In this document: piece after piece, positions 12,204 through 26,938 of the stretch
Layout of the letters: every line of letters begins with the position of its first letter
Numbering within the stretch: the first letter of the stretch is position 1
Source: Flaccisagitta enflata
Lineage: Eukaryota; Chaetognatha; Sagittoidea; Aphragmophora
Reading direction: 5' to 3'
Length of the DNA: 64,000 bases
NCBI GenBank assembly: GCA_965153355.1
Contig: OZ231126.1
Span: 77,500,001 to 77,564,000 of the forward strand
Position numbers and translations under genes: made by a program
The notes under the pieces: model-generated
The model's input: only the letters and a program-made list of their open reading frames with translations
What the model was told of the DNA's origin: nothing
Database searches by the model: none

Positions 12204-12449
12204 TTCTTAAACATTAATTGGCGGTTTTCTTATGAATCACTTGGTTTAGAATTTTGTGTTCACTCAATACCTTGGACCATCAGCTTTTAGAAAAAACAAA
12301 GCTTTAGGTTCTTCCTTTAAACAGTGAGAATATAGAGGGCCCTCTTTCTACTGCTCTTATTGCTCCCATCGTACTGTATGTGAAACCCAAAAAACCGTTG
12401 TGGTAATTTGTGGTATACCACAAAATCGGTGTGGTATACCACATCCTTA

Positions 12450-13195
12450 CAGGGCATTCAATCTCATTTGACACGAAAGGAACCTTTGTTGTGCTGAAAC
12501 TATTAGACTTTTCAGTCTGATTTTTTTTCTCATAAAAGCACTATGTATGACGTTTTTTGTATCAAATTTTCATAGGGGTGGGTCTTGAAATTCAGCAGAA
12601 ATCCATGTTTGAAGTTATGCAGTAAATTCAACAAATAAGGTGGTTTTCTCGCAAATTTTGACTTAAAAAAACATAAAATTCAATATGTTTCAAACTTCAG
12701 ATGCTTGATTAGAGTTAAAGTGATAAATGCTATGACCCCAATGTTAGAAATAGCCAGGTTATATCACAAAACAGGCAAATACTATCAAATTTTTAACAAA
12801 AATCTTGCAAAAACTTAATCAACGATTGTTTTTTCCCGATAAAAAGGAAAATGGTTGATCATGATGAAATTTCAAAGAATCGTTTTTCTCAGAAATAAAA
12901 CCTACATGAAATTATCTGCCATTCTAGACCAATCTCACATCTAAGCGTTTAGAAATGAGAGCAGTTTAAAGATGAAAGGTCAGAACTTCAAAATCAAACA
13001 AAACCTCCCATCTCATTTTGACATCTTACACTTTAAAATGGTTATCTCCTAAACTAATTGACCCAGCACTACAAAATTTGGACACACAAAACATCATATA
13101 TAGTTCTTTTATGAGAAAAAAAAATCAAACTGAAAAGTTGATTCGTTTTTGCACAGCATAGGTTCTTTTCGTGTCAAATGAGATTGAAGACCCTG
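12450..13195. mobile_element. 746-bp inverted-repeat element, TA flanks
   Basis: The ends CAGGGCATTCAATCTCATTT and CAGGGTCTTCAATCTCATTT (inverted) match for about 125 bp. TA lies on both sides (12448-12449 and 13196-13197). TA duplications suggest a Tc1/mariner-type MITE. Confidence 0.6.
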
Positions 13196-13522
13196 TAATG
13201 TCACTTTTTCCGGGGAAAAGTGGGCTGTGTGTCGCGATGTTCGGAGGGTCGGAATGTCTGTAACGCGAGGTTAATTCGAAGAAAAAACATTGAGCACTAC
13301 AGCTCTTGCTTAGCCGCATAACAACCCCTGCCCAGCCACATACTGCCCCTGCCCACCCGCAAGTCGTTTACAATAATTAGGTATTTTTTTTCTAAGAATT
13401 TGAAAGAAAATACAGTTGTGAAATTAGCAAAATGTCCTTTTTTTCAATGTAATTCAATTTTCCTTAGTTCAAAAGCATGGTCAAGTTTCATATTTCATAA
13501 GATGGAATCCATGGATGACTCT

Positions 13523-14040
13523 CTAGATTTCACAAAGCACCCGGTAAGGACCGTGAGTGAAATCAACGCTCCTGAGGTCCTTTCCACCCTTTGAACCATC
13601 ATGGAATGGCGATTCAAGAGCCATTGACATTTGGTTGTCTGGTTCGCTCTTGTACCATCTCGCGAAATTCACAGGAATCGGTTCTCCGGTTATCCAGTAC
13701 ACGTCAGTCTTCTTTCCTGAACTTGAGGTGTCTTCTCCCGATCGTTTGGCTCCGACGCGAATATACTGGCCGCCAACTGCGTGGACATCGTAGTCATCTC
13801 GAGTGAGATGCGATGTGACGAGATCGAATTCTTTGTAAGACGGCATCGTGGCCATGTCGCCGCCCTGATCTTGACAAAACGTTCTTGCCTCGTCGAAAGT
13901 CGCCAGAGTTCCTTCGGAGAGAGCAAACGTCTTGCCCATGCCTCGGAAAACTTTTCTGAATGGAGAAGAATCCATCCTAGCAGCCTCGGGTTCTATTCAA
14001 CAGAAAAACAACGGTTCAATGTTAGTTGTGCATGAATAGA

Positions 14041-14126
<86 letters not shown>

Positions 14127-14334
14127 ACCCCGAATTAGTAAAGGGTATAATGTTATACAGCTCAGTGATTGTTCTGTCTTCTAAATATAACGATTGGATA
14201 CTTGTAATCTACTATGAACGCTTAATGCTAACAGCATGATATATCTTACGTTGGTCGTCTTCCACAGTTCTCGGGAGTGCGTTCGCCGTCGAGACGAGAA
14301 GAATGGTAAGCGCGAAGATCGGAGCGACGCCCAT
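13523..14334 (-). CDS. Secreted C-type lectin domain protein, two exons
   Basis: Exons 14334-14250 and 13992-13523 join in phase 1 (CAAC/GTAAGA to TAG/AACCC) and encode 184 residues. Residues 1-19 (MGVAPIFALTILLVSTANA) are a clear signal peptide. A single C-type-lectin-like domain fills about residues 45-184. It has the first conserved cysteine at 68 (FCQDQGG), WITGEP at 128-133, W141 and EPDN at 145-148 in the place of the calcium/sugar-site EPN motif, and the final cysteine at 182 (CEI, then stop). Only these two domain cysteines remain, so the second conserved disulfide is absent. Sugar specificity cannot be stated: EPDN is not canonical EPN. A possible acceptor (TTTTTATTTCAG, near 14373) suggests an intron in the 5' UTR. 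The intron contains (TTG)n on the sense strand. The fold assignment is confident; the role is unknown. Confidence 0.85.
14041..14128. repeat. (AAC)n microsatellite in the lectin intron
   Basis: Sense strand (GTT)n, ending about 50 nt before the acceptor of exon 2. Confidence 0.95.
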
Positions 14335-14479
14335 TTTGTACCGCTTCCTGACCGTAGTGCGAAAAAGACTGAAATAAAAATGGGAATTACCGAACCCTTG
14401 AATAATGTTACCCTTGCTCTTTCGCACGCGCTTTTCGTTACCTCGGTCACCTCGTCGTTCGCTCAATTGCTTGCTTGCT

Positions 14480-15400
14480 TGTAAATGACACCGGCAAGTG
14501 ACTTATGCACTACAAATTACTGACAGACGAACCAACAAGGCAGGACGCATAATTACAAAGAACTGAGTAGTATGTTTTCAATTATCGAAATAGTTGGCTA
14601 TGCATATACTAGGTTCCGTTCGAACATATCGACAAACGCTGTGTAACTTACAGATCAAGTTTGCAGCGGCGAGAAGTTTCCGTGTCAAACGACTTGTCAA
14701 AACTATCAAAAAATGTTAACGGGGAAAAACAATTTGGTTTTTCGGTCGTTCGCGAACTTTTCAGTTTAAGCGAGCTTTGTGGGGGTGTTTACGTTTCGTG
14801 TTTGTGTACAAAAACGTAGGACATTACACGATCGCGTTTTCTGCGCTCTATTGATGAACGTAGCACCTTACTTATTACTAACATTTGCTTTAAGTGTATA
14901 AGCATCGTTTATTATTGGCTGATTGTCTGTTTGTATGACACGAACCTTGGACCTCGACTGAAATTCAAATGGAAAACGAGGAATGATTACGGTTTTGCCT
15001 CTGTTCGTGAACTTCTCAATTTAAGCGAACTCTATGTGGATGTTTACGTTTCGTGTTTGTTTACAAAAACGTTGCGTGGTACGAAATTTCGTATTCTGTG
15101 AATCTTTGCTAGACGTTACATCATACTAACGTTGAATTTATATATACGAGCCTTGTTCTTTGAAAATGGATTTGGGGACAAACATAAACTTCCGAAACAA
15201 ATTCACTACCCTGCCTAATTTACAAATATCAATTTCTTATTAGAACTTGATTAGGTTATTCCTGATTCAAATATCATTCCTTAGCAAAGCACGAGAAAAT
15301 ATCTTTATCAATATCTCCATACAATGAAAACGGAGATTTTAAGAATTTTTTTTTTTGTCAAATCCCGAATCTCAAATGATTTTTTTTTCTATTGTCTTTC
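14480..15400. other. Unassigned region upstream of the lectin gene
   Basis: Two related blocks near 14740-14850 and 14990-15080 share TGTTTACGTTTCGTGTTTGT, so this is an old duplication about 240 bp apart. No exon recognised. Confidence 0.4.
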
Positions 15401-15409
15401 ATTTTTTTT

Positions 15410-15586
15410 CTATTGTCCTTCATGTCGAGGATGTGTTATTCCTTCACTACTTTTCTGAGAGGAATCCTTTTGTTCATCTTCGAATAGATGATAATGATCG
15501 TTATCGTTGTTATTGTCATTATCGTCACCTTCGTCGTAATCTTCGTCGTCGACATCGTCGTCATCGTCATCGTCGTCGTTAGTCAT
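15410..15586 (-). CDS. Asp-rich short ORF, doubtful
   Basis: From MTNDDDDDDDDVDDEDYDEG through a less repetitive tail (HLFEDEQKDSSQKSSEGITH) to a stop, 58 codons. GAC/GAT are mixed and the tail is not repetitive, which slightly favours coding. No splice or family support; it could equally be a GAT-type repeat. Confidence 0.2.
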   Translation of the reverse strand: MTNDDDDDDDDVDDEDYDEGDDNDNNNDNDHYHLFEDEQKDSSQKSSEGITHPRHEGQ

Positions 15587-15744
15587 TTGTTTTCTCTCAC
15601 GTTTGTATTCATTTCTTCGCATCCCGTCTGACGCCTCTGCTGTCGCATTTCTTCTTCTTCGTGTCTATCTCTTTTCAATCGATGAATACCATCAATTTTT
15701 TCATCACTTTTTTGTCCTCTCTCTTTTTATCACATTTCTTAGCT

Positions 15745-15992
<248 letters not shown>

Positions 15993-16030
15993 CCTTTCAT
16001 CACTTTGTCTGTCACATTGATCTTTTTTTT

Positions 16031-16157
16031 TTTAGGTGCGACAAAGCACCTCTATAACTGGCTGTGTCCGTCGGTCTGTCGGTCGGTCTGTTGGTTGGTT
16101 GGTAACGCATTCGTTCGACGATCCACACGTCGCACCTTATTGGCCTACTTGGCCTTG
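16031..16157 (-). mobile_element. Helentron-like element, short subfamily
   Basis: A 127-bp complete copy. Minus strand: CAAGGCCAAGTAGGCCAATA start, 5' motif AGGTGCGACGTG, minisatellite core, hairpin AGGTGCTTTGTCGCACCT, then AAA. It is inserted just after a long (CT)n tract. Confidence 0.75.
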
Positions 16158-16446
16158 TTTTCTTCTTCTTCTTCATCGTGATCGTGATAGGCACCACGCC
16201 TCCGCTTGAGGCTCGCCTCACTGCTCTAACTACTTCTTCTTCTTCGTCTTCGATTTTCCGAGAGGCGCCCATATCATTCCGACTGCAGGGCCGGCGAGAG
16301 AAAAGGCGGGCCCCCCCTCTAGCCTCTTTGGCCGGGCCCCCCTACCCCCCTACCCCCCCCCCCCCCCCCTTAGCAATCCCCTCCCCCCCATTGCTACTAG
16401 AGTGAAGTTTACCATTTAGTTTTGGGTTATCAGATTAGAAAATTTT

Positions 16447-16622
16447 TAGTTGCATGCTATGCTACTCTACACCCCGCTTTGTTAGTCCGTTTGTCCATCA
16501 CACTTTACTTTTTTCAGGTTTCTGAGGTCTTTGCCTCACTGCTCCTGCCCAAATGATCAAGTGACTTCAAATACAGCCCTTGCCCACCCGCACGTGACTG
16601 GGGTAGCTGTGTATCCAGCCAT
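16447..16622 (-). mobile_element. Helentron-like element, degraded
   Basis: Minus strand: CATGGCTGGATACACAGCTA start, CACGTGCGGGTGGGCAAGG, then a reduced core and a decayed hairpin (AGTAGCATAGCATGCAACT). Same family as 31377-31573. Confidence 0.65.
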
Positions 16623-16982
16623 GTTCCCATGAAAATAACTCCAGTGCTCAAACTTCTACCTCCAGGACTTGCAACCTGGTATTTGTGTTCTACAGAGGTT
16701 TTTTTTTCCCTCTAATCAAAATCAATGTGCCTCTCATCTTGTCTGAGCGAGGGATCTTAATTTGTTAGACCTTCTGACTAGATGAAATTTAGCACTGATT
16801 TTTAATCATGAGTGGAAATAGACAATGACAATGTTATACATTACAATAAAAAATCACAATCAATGTGCCTCTTCTTCAATCTGAACAGGGGGTCTAAATT
16901 AGTCAGCCGCTCTGATTGGAAAAAAATATGGCTCTCATTTTCAACCAATACAGGCTGTACATAAACAATGCTAGATAGGCCA

Positions 16983-17067
16983 AGGATGATGAGGACTACG
17001 ATGACGATGATGAGGATGATGATGATGATGACAACAAAGACGATGACGATGACGATGGTGATGATGG

Positions 17068-17099
<32 letters not shown>

Positions 17100-17125
17100 T
17101 CAATGATGATTGCGATGATGATGAT
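16983..17125. repeat. (GAT)n-type microsatellite
   Basis: GATGATGATGACGATGA units; a second tract lies at 17244-17366. Met/Asp frames here are repeat translations. Confidence 0.85.
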
Positions 17126-17164
17126 GCACTGTTACATCGAAATTATGACGAATTTTGCGATATT

Positions 17165-17400
17165 GACAAATGCATAACCGACCGACCGACCAACGGACAG
17201 ACACGGCCAATTATAGAGATGCGAGGATGCATCTAAAAACTGATAATGATGATGATGATGGAAGATGACAACAATGTGGATTGTAATGTTGACGCTGATG
17301 ATGACAACTTTGACAACAACGCCGATGATAACGACGATGAAGATGATGATGATGATGATGATGATAGAGATGCGAGGACGTATCTAAAAAGACCAAGTTA
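17165..17400 (+). mobile_element. Helentron-like 3' fragments with GAT repeat
   Basis: Two 3' ends in tandem: AGATGCGAGGATGCATCT then AAAAA at 17216-17238, and AGATGCGAGGACGTATCT then AAAAA near 17372-17396. They are separated by (GAT)n. The GACCGACCGACCAACGG core precedes the first. The duplicated end suggests read-through or tandem capture. Confidence 0.5.
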
Positions 17401-18073
17401 ATCAATTATAGAGATTAAATCAAAATCAATGTGCCTCTTTTCCAATCTGAACGGGGGTCTGAATTAGTCAGCCATTCTGACCGGAAAAAATATGGCTCTT
17501 ATTTTTAACCAATACAGGCTGTATATAAAAAAGACATAAGTAAATCAATGATAAAAATCAAATCAAAATCAATGTGCCTCTTTTCTAATCTGAACAGGGG
17601 GGGGGCTGAATTAGTCAGCCCTTCTGATTGAAAAAAATACAGCTCTCATTTAAAGATACTCTCAATTATTCAAATAGTATCATGAATACTTCATTTTGAA
17701 AATAGTTGTCACCTTTGCAAGGGCCCAAATTTAACTGAAATATAGGTTCAATTGAAAGTAACATGTACTATGTCTTTGAAAGGGTTGGTATTTGAGATTT
17801 TATCAATATATTGATTTGGGGCCCCCACTTGACTTCTTAAGTCCAAACATGATCTAATCTGATTTTTTTTTTCTTTTTCTATTTTTTTTTCTCTTTTTTT
17901 TTCTCTTTTCTTTTTTTGTTTCTTTTTCTTTTTTCTTTTTCTTTTTTCTTCTTTTTTTCCCTATCTCAGGGGCCCTCCCGGGCCCCCCTAGGGCCCGGGC
18001 CCCCCTTCTCAGAGGGGGTTGGACCCCCCTCTCGCCGCCCCTGTGTGGGAGTCCAAAAGTGGGAAAACGAGAA

Positions 18074-20512
18074 TCGAAGAATTGACCAACTCCAGGGAAG
18101 CGATATCTGCTAAACCGCTTTGAATCAAGCTAAGATTTTTTACCCCATAATGCACCTATAGGTCCCCTATAATGCATAAGGTTTTGGAGCGAATCCAAGA
18201 ATTTCATTTTTTTTTTACAAAAAAAAATTTTTCCAGTTTTTTTGCTGATTTCAACCACAAAAATTATGCACAAGAAAAATTCTTTCATATGTATGTTAGT
18301 GGGACACATTTACACAAAATTCATTTTTTGTTGGAGATTTTCCGCCTATTTTAGGGCCACGGCACCCAAAACTCAAAAAACTCAAAAAGTAAAATATCTC
18401 CTCAGGATTTCAATAAAATCTCCTGATTTTTGGTGTGGTAGTAGTTTTTTGAGTCACTAATAAGTGTGCAAAATTTCAGCCCTCCAAAAAAAATTTTTAA
18501 AACAGTTATGAAATTTTGAAATATTCACAAAATACTATGTAGGACATTTTAGCCCCCAAAATTTTTTTTTCAGATAAAAGATTCTGCAAATTGTTTTTTT
18601 CTGACATAATTGATTACAAATTAAGAGATTCTGAAAAAAAATTTGATCTAGCTCTTTTAGAAAAAATTTTTTTTCTCAAAAATTGTGAAAATGACCCATT
18701 TTTTGAAGATAAATAAAAACTGTTCCTGTTATCCGATCATCTTCATTTTTGGTGGATTTGTTAGCTATTATCTACCCTAACTTCACCTAAAATTTGAGCT
18801 CATTGCGACTAACAGTTGCGGAGATATTGACGTTCAAAGTTACTTCGTCAGAGCAAAATCAGCAAAATTTGCATTTTGACCATTTTTAGGCTTTCATAAA
18901 ATTTCATTTTTTCTATCAGAGACCTCCATTTTAGCTGAAGTTACTCAGATTTAAGCATATATTCATATTCCAAAATATCACACTTGTCAGTTAAGCCGTT
19001 TCAGGGATATGATGCTACAAAGTTTTAAAAAACGCTAATTTTGCAACAAAAACTATAATGAAAAATTTTCAAAAAATTTAAAAAAGAAAATTGTCTTCAG
19101 GGTTTTGGATCTGGGCGTATTAGATAATTCCCAATTGTTTTCACCCCCCCTTTGAAGACTATTTTTTTGAAAAATCTATGCTTTTTTTTTCCAAAAGATA
19201 TGGTTGAAAAATTGGCATTTTTTAAAACTTTGGACCATCATATCCCTATATGCTTAAACTTGAGTGACTTCAGCTAAAATGGAGGTCCCTGAAAGAAAAA
19301 ATGAAATTTTATGCAAGCTTAAAAATGGCCAAAATGCAAGTTTCGCTGATTTTGCTCTGACAAAGTAACCTTGAACTTCAATATCTCCGCAACCGTTAGT
19401 CGCAGTGAGCTCAAATCTTAGGTTAAGTTAGGGTAGATAATAGGTAACAACTCCACCAAAAATGAAGATGATCGGATAACAGGAACAGTTTCTATTCATC
19501 TTCAAAAAATGGGTCATTTTCACCATTTTTGAGAAAAAATTTTGTTTTCTTAAAGGGCTAGTTCAAATTTTTTTTTCAGAATCTCTTAATTTGTAATAAA
19601 TTATGTCAAAAAATAACAATTGGCAGAATTTTTTATCTGAAAAAAAAATTTGGGGGGGTAAAATGTCCTACATAGCATTTTGTGAATATTTCAAAATTTC
19701 ATAACTGTGTCAAAATTTTTTTTGGAGGGCTGAAATTTTGCACACTTATTAGTGACTCCAAAAACTACTACCACACCAAAAATCAGGAGATTTTATTGAA
19801 ATCCTGAGGAGATATTTCACTTTTTGTGTTTTTTGAGTTTTGGGTGCCGTGGCCCTAAAAATAGGTGGAAAATCTCCAACAAAAAATGAATTTTATGTAT
19901 ATGTGTCTCACTAACATACATATGAAAGAATTTTTCTTGTGTGTAATTTTTGTGGTTGAAATCAGCAAAAAAACTAGAAAAATTTTTTTTTGTAAAAAAA
20001 AATGAAATTCTCGGATTCGCTCCAAAACCTTATGCAATATAGGGGACCTATAGGTGCATCATAAGGTAAAACAAGGCCAACACCTATAAGTCGCGTGCGA
20101 GACTTACAAACAAAGAATGACTTAGAATGACTTTCAATGACTTAAAATGACCTAAAATGACCAAAATTGACTTAAAATGACTAAAAACCCTAATAACCAA
20201 AAATGACTTAACATAACTTAAAATGACTTAAAATGACTCAAAATGATTTAGAATGACTCAAAATGACTTAGAATAACTATAAATGACTTAAAATGACTTA
20301 ACATGACCTAAGAGTTGACGTTATAGTACAAAAAAGTAAAGTGTGACGGACGGACCGACGGACGGATGGACCGACGGACGGACCGACGGACGGACGGACG
20401 GACCGACGGACGGACCGACAAAGCGGGTTGTAGAGTCGCGTGCACGCGACTAAAAATTTAGCTTGATTCAAAGCGGTTTGGCAGATATCGCTTCCCTGGA
20501 GTTGGTCAATTC
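18074..20512. mobile_element. Long palindrome upstream of the innexin exons
   Basis: GAATTGACCAACTCCAGGGA at 18074 is mirrored at 20512. The arms match for about 1 kb each around a centre near 19100, once the helentron-like insertion at 20072-20454 is removed. It is AT-rich without open frames. It may occupy the intron before the CxLPLN innexin exon. Confidence 0.8.
20072..20454 (+). mobile_element. Helentron-like element nested in the 18-20 kb palindrome, exact ends
   Basis: It starts CAAGGCCAACACCTATAAGT with the 5' motif AAGTCGCGTGCGA. It contains an AATGACTTAA decamer array (20105-20310) and a GACGGACCGACG array (20344-20420), and ends in the perfect hairpin AGTCGCGTGCACGCGACT then AAA. 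The other palindrome arm at 18128-18140 preserves the empty site, an A run, showing A/A (T/T) insertion with no target loss. Confidence 0.85.
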
Positions 20513-20571
20513 TATCCACTCGTCCACAATGATACTGTGACTCCGCGTCGCCTGTTTGTTGACATTTGCAG

Positions 20572-23155
<2,584 letters not shown>

Positions 23156-23727
23156 TTTCATAGTGGCAAAAGCAAAAAGTTCCTGTTTAATACATTTTTT
23201 ATGTTTTATAAGAATCTAGTTTGTAAGAACATCAAGCCTTGAAATTGCTCAGAAATCAAGAACATCGTAGTTATTTTACTAGTAGCTATCTCTATCTTTT
23301 TTGAAGGCTTTAGAAAAATAATGACGTTCTTTTAAAGAATAAAAAGTGTAATTACATTTTTTTTATAAGAACCAAGTTTATAAAATGTTAGGCTTCAAAA
23401 ATTTAAGAACATTCTAAGAACATTGGAAGGCTTCATTTCTTCAAAAATTTAAGAACATTAGGCTTGAAATCTAAAAAATCTGCGAACATTTTTTTGGGCT
23501 GTTTTTTTATCAATTATTTTTTGTAAATGGACAGACTCTGTATCTTTTCTGTTCAGCAAATTATGTTTTTCTTTTTATAGCATGTATTGGTCTACTTTCA
23601 TTGATTTGAAGTCACTTACAACGTTTAAATCTGCTAATTCGTTGTATCATTGACATTTTCCTTCATTTTCTCCTTAATGACATACTTAAAATAAATCAAG
23701 AACATTCTTAATTGAAGGTTAATAGTC
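23156..23727 (+). other. Probable innexin 3' UTR and downstream DNA
   Basis: AT-rich, with repeated TTAAGAACATT-type words (23220-23480) that recur around 24230-24290 and a polyadenylation-like AATAAA near 23339. Confidence 0.4.
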
Positions 23728-24215
23728 GCAAAAGCGTTAATGGTCAGCGGTACCTGTTGCCCCTATGTGAGTGTATGTGGGTGTGAGGTGGTTAGAGGGG
23801 CAGCGGCCCTGGGATTTGAGCTTCGAGGCTGGGATTTCAGCTTCAAGGCTGAGATTTGAGCTTCGAGGCTTGGATATGAGCTTTGAGGTTGGGATTTGAG
23901 CTTCGGGGCAGGGATTTGAGCTTGGAAGCTGGTATTTGAGCTTTAAGGCTAGGATTTGAGCTTCAAGGCTGGGATTTGTGCCTTGATACTTGGATTTTAG
24001 CCTAAGGGCTGGGACTGGAGCCTCGAGGCTGGGATTTTAGCCGGGAAATTGAGATTTGAGCCACAAGGATGGGATTTGAGCTTCAAAGTGGGGATTTGAG
24101 CCTCGAAGCTAGGATTTGGGTCTTGAGACTAGGATTTGGGCCTTGAGGGGGGGGACGGAGAAGGAGAAGAAGGAGAGGGAGAAATTTCCCCTATGTGTGA
24201 AAGCTAGGTCATTGG
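23728..24215 (+). repeat. Family C minisatellite element (GGGATTTGAGCTTCGAGGCT)
   Basis: Starts TAGTCGCAAAAGCGTTAATGG, then the GGTGTGAGGTGGTTAGAGG and GGCAGCGGCCC boxes, about 16 units of a roughly 20-bp GGGATTTGAGCTTCGAGGCT repeat, a GGAGAAGGAGAAG tract and CCCCTATGTGTGAAAGC. It follows the innexin 3' UTR. Confidence 0.7.
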
Positions 24216-24589
24216 CATTTGAATTAAGAACATTTCAAAACGTTCAAGCCCTAAAACTGCCCAAAATTTAAGAACATTGAAGGCTTGCTCAAAAAATGAT
24301 ATTCTTATAAAAAAAAGAAGCAAACAATTGTCAAATGTATGTGAAGATATTCAAATATGTGCAGATTATTCCATCTTTTAGAGCTTGAAAAAATGGTCAT
24401 GTTTGCTCATGAATTTCATTCAAATTATCTTTTGAGGATTTTAAGCGAAATGTTCTTAGGAACTTGGTTTTTGTAAAAAGAAACTAGAATTCTCAAAAAT
24501 CTTCAGTCAACCCAAATTCTAAAATTGGAATAAATGTTGTATTACAATTTTAGGATCATTCCACAAATGGCTGTCTCCAATAGGGTGGA

Positions 24590-25400
24590 AGGGTGGCCAG
24601 GGTGGCTGAAGGGGTGACCAATGCCCCCCTTTTAGCCACCCAGGCCACCTTTTGGTCGTTTTTTGCCACCCCTAGCAAAAATAAGCCACTCCTTCTAATT
24701 TCGATGATTTACCACCCAACCACCTTTCCACCCGGCCACCCTTTCACAGTGCCACACTACCACCCGGCTACGCTACCACCTTACTACCCCTGACCCCACC
24801 ACCCTGCCACTCGTCCACCCTATCACCCATCCACCCGGCTACCTTACCACCCTTCCACCCAGCTGCCCTACCACCCAGCCTCTCTACCACCCAGCCACCC
24901 TACCTGGAGGGTCAAATGTGGTCAAATTTCAGACCGCCTCAGCCAACTAGCCATACACTCTGTCATTTTTAAAAAGGAACTGAGGTAAGCAGAGATCGGT
25001 ATCTGGAAAGAAAACCGGCACGGCAACACTGTAGAGTTTCCATGGGCGTAAAATTGCGTTTATATACTTTACCATTGTGTTGCCGTGCTGGTTTCTTGAT
25101 CAAATAGCAACCCCTGCTTGTCTGATTTACTGCCCAAATGCCCCTTAGCATGTATGGTTAGACAGCGGAGGAATTTTAAATTTTGGGGCAAATTCACCCT
25201 TCAGGTAACTAGCCTACCTACCACCTGTCCACTGTACCACCTGTCCACCGTACCATCTATGCACCTTACCACCCGGCCACCTTACTATCCATCCACCCCT
25301 GCGCCCACCCTTCTACCCCAAAGCCACCCATCCACCCTTCTACCCACCAGTCCACCCCTGTCCAAATTTGTCCACCCGTATCCACTAGAGTGGTCTTGCA
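24590..25400 (+). repeat. CCACCC-rich irregular minisatellite
   Basis: CCACCCGGCCACCCT-type units of 10-16 bp at 24610-24905 and 25200-25385, on both sides of a 300-bp unique stretch. Open frames here are repeat translations. Confidence 0.6.
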
Positions 25401-25828
25401 TGACTCGAATACCTTACTCTTTACGGCATTTAAGGGGGTGTCACATCACTATTACTGAGTATTATTCCCAAGTTTGAAGACTCATCTATCCGAATTGAAC
25501 CATGCGGAGTAGGATAAGGGAGAGTGGGAAAAGTGGTAGATACCTATTTTCTTCTATTATCAAGGGGTTAATTCAACAGCACATATCTTCTCAACGGATT
25601 GAGCTACAGACCTCAGCTTGGGCTTATTTTAAAGAGAAGACACAGCTCTTTGAAATGAGCTCAAGTCGAGATGTGTAGCTAAATTCATTACGGAGCAAAA
25701 GTCTTTCAAAGTTGATTATTTTCAGGAAAATGGCTGAAACTCTTGGAAAATCACAGAAACAGTTCATCACATATTCGCTTCGTTTGTTTGATGTTCATGC
25801 TAGAAATTTTGTATTTGTTAATTTTCGG

Positions 25829-25853
25829 AGAGAGAGAGAGAGAGAGAGAACCC

Positions 25854-25922
<69 letters not shown>
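25829..25922. repeat. (GA)n then (CA)n compound microsatellite
   Basis: GA from 25829 to 25848, then CA from about 25855. Confidence 0.95.
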
Positions 25923-25925
<3 letters not shown>

Positions 25926-26938
25926 TCATCCAATTGAAAGAAAAACTTAAATGAAATAAAGATGCCACTCCTTCATATACCACTTTTTTTTTGGGGGGGG
26001 GGTCCGGATTGTAGCAACGGGTGCCCAGCCTACAATACTAACCCGGCCCTGTCACTGTGATCAGAACGCATTTCATAATGATTTCCCCTTGCCAGGCGTT
26101 TACACAAGCAAACTGGTGGGTAGGCATAACCTAAAAGCTTGCGAAAAAAAATAAACAAAACAAAAATAATACAACCCTCACATGTATCTGCATATCTTAC
26201 TCCGCTGGGTTTTCAGATGCTTAAAAAGGGAAAACCTTTGAGAGAAATGCTACTCAGATGTAGTGGATGGCCCAAGTTCATGCCGTAAAGACCACGATGA
26301 AAAGGTCCAATAGTGACCACTCTAGTATCCACCCATCTGAGCTCAATTCCACCTGTCCAATTTGGATACCCTTTCACTCCTCCCACCCCTAAGTCAATTA
26401 CATAGGCCACCCTTCTGGAGACAGAGATAAGTGGCCTTAACCAAAAAATTGCTTCAGTATGCCCAGCAGAATTCACAAGAGAATTACCTTTTTAAAATCC
26501 TTATTGACATTGTAGTTGTTTTCTTGATGAAACGTTGAAAAGCTGAAGCCCGCTGGCTACGATTTTTTAAAAATTGTTTCATGTTTTTGCAACCAAAACC
26601 ATATTCCTAAGCTTTTGGCCCTACTCAGTAAGCGATTACAGAAACGCACTCTTCGATACAATATGCTTACAAACCGCTTCCCAAACCGAGGGCGGCCCTG
26701 ATTCAGTCAAAGGGAGCTCACACTGATTATTGATGGATTTGTAACTGATTTGTAATCATTTTAACGCCAACGAATACGTTTTTGTTTCAGGTCGGAAGAT
26801 TTTTTTCCGCCAAGGTAGTAAATGATCTTAAGTTGGGGTGCAAACAAAGGCAAAGTTTCGGTCTCAGACTCTTTTAACATGATGAATATCAGATTATGAT
26901 TCATTAAATAAAATGAATAATTTTGTAGTTTAGAAATA
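25923..26938. other. Unassigned stretch
   Basis: No gene. Contains a diverged copy of the 6885-6985 sequence at about 26600-26690. Confidence 0.35.

Larger units (their letters stand above)
16286..18043. mobile_element. Possible old hAT element with CAGGGSCGGCGAGAG ends
   Basis: CAGGGCCGGCGAGAGAAAAG at the left and CAGGGGCGGCGAGAGGGGGG (inverted) at the right, both followed by C/G-rich runs. CAGGGGCGG ends are common in hAT elements. The flanking 8-mers do not match, so the copy is old or the pairing is accidental. It contains TCAATGTGCCTC repeats (16720, 16864, 17430, 17570). Confidence 0.35.
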
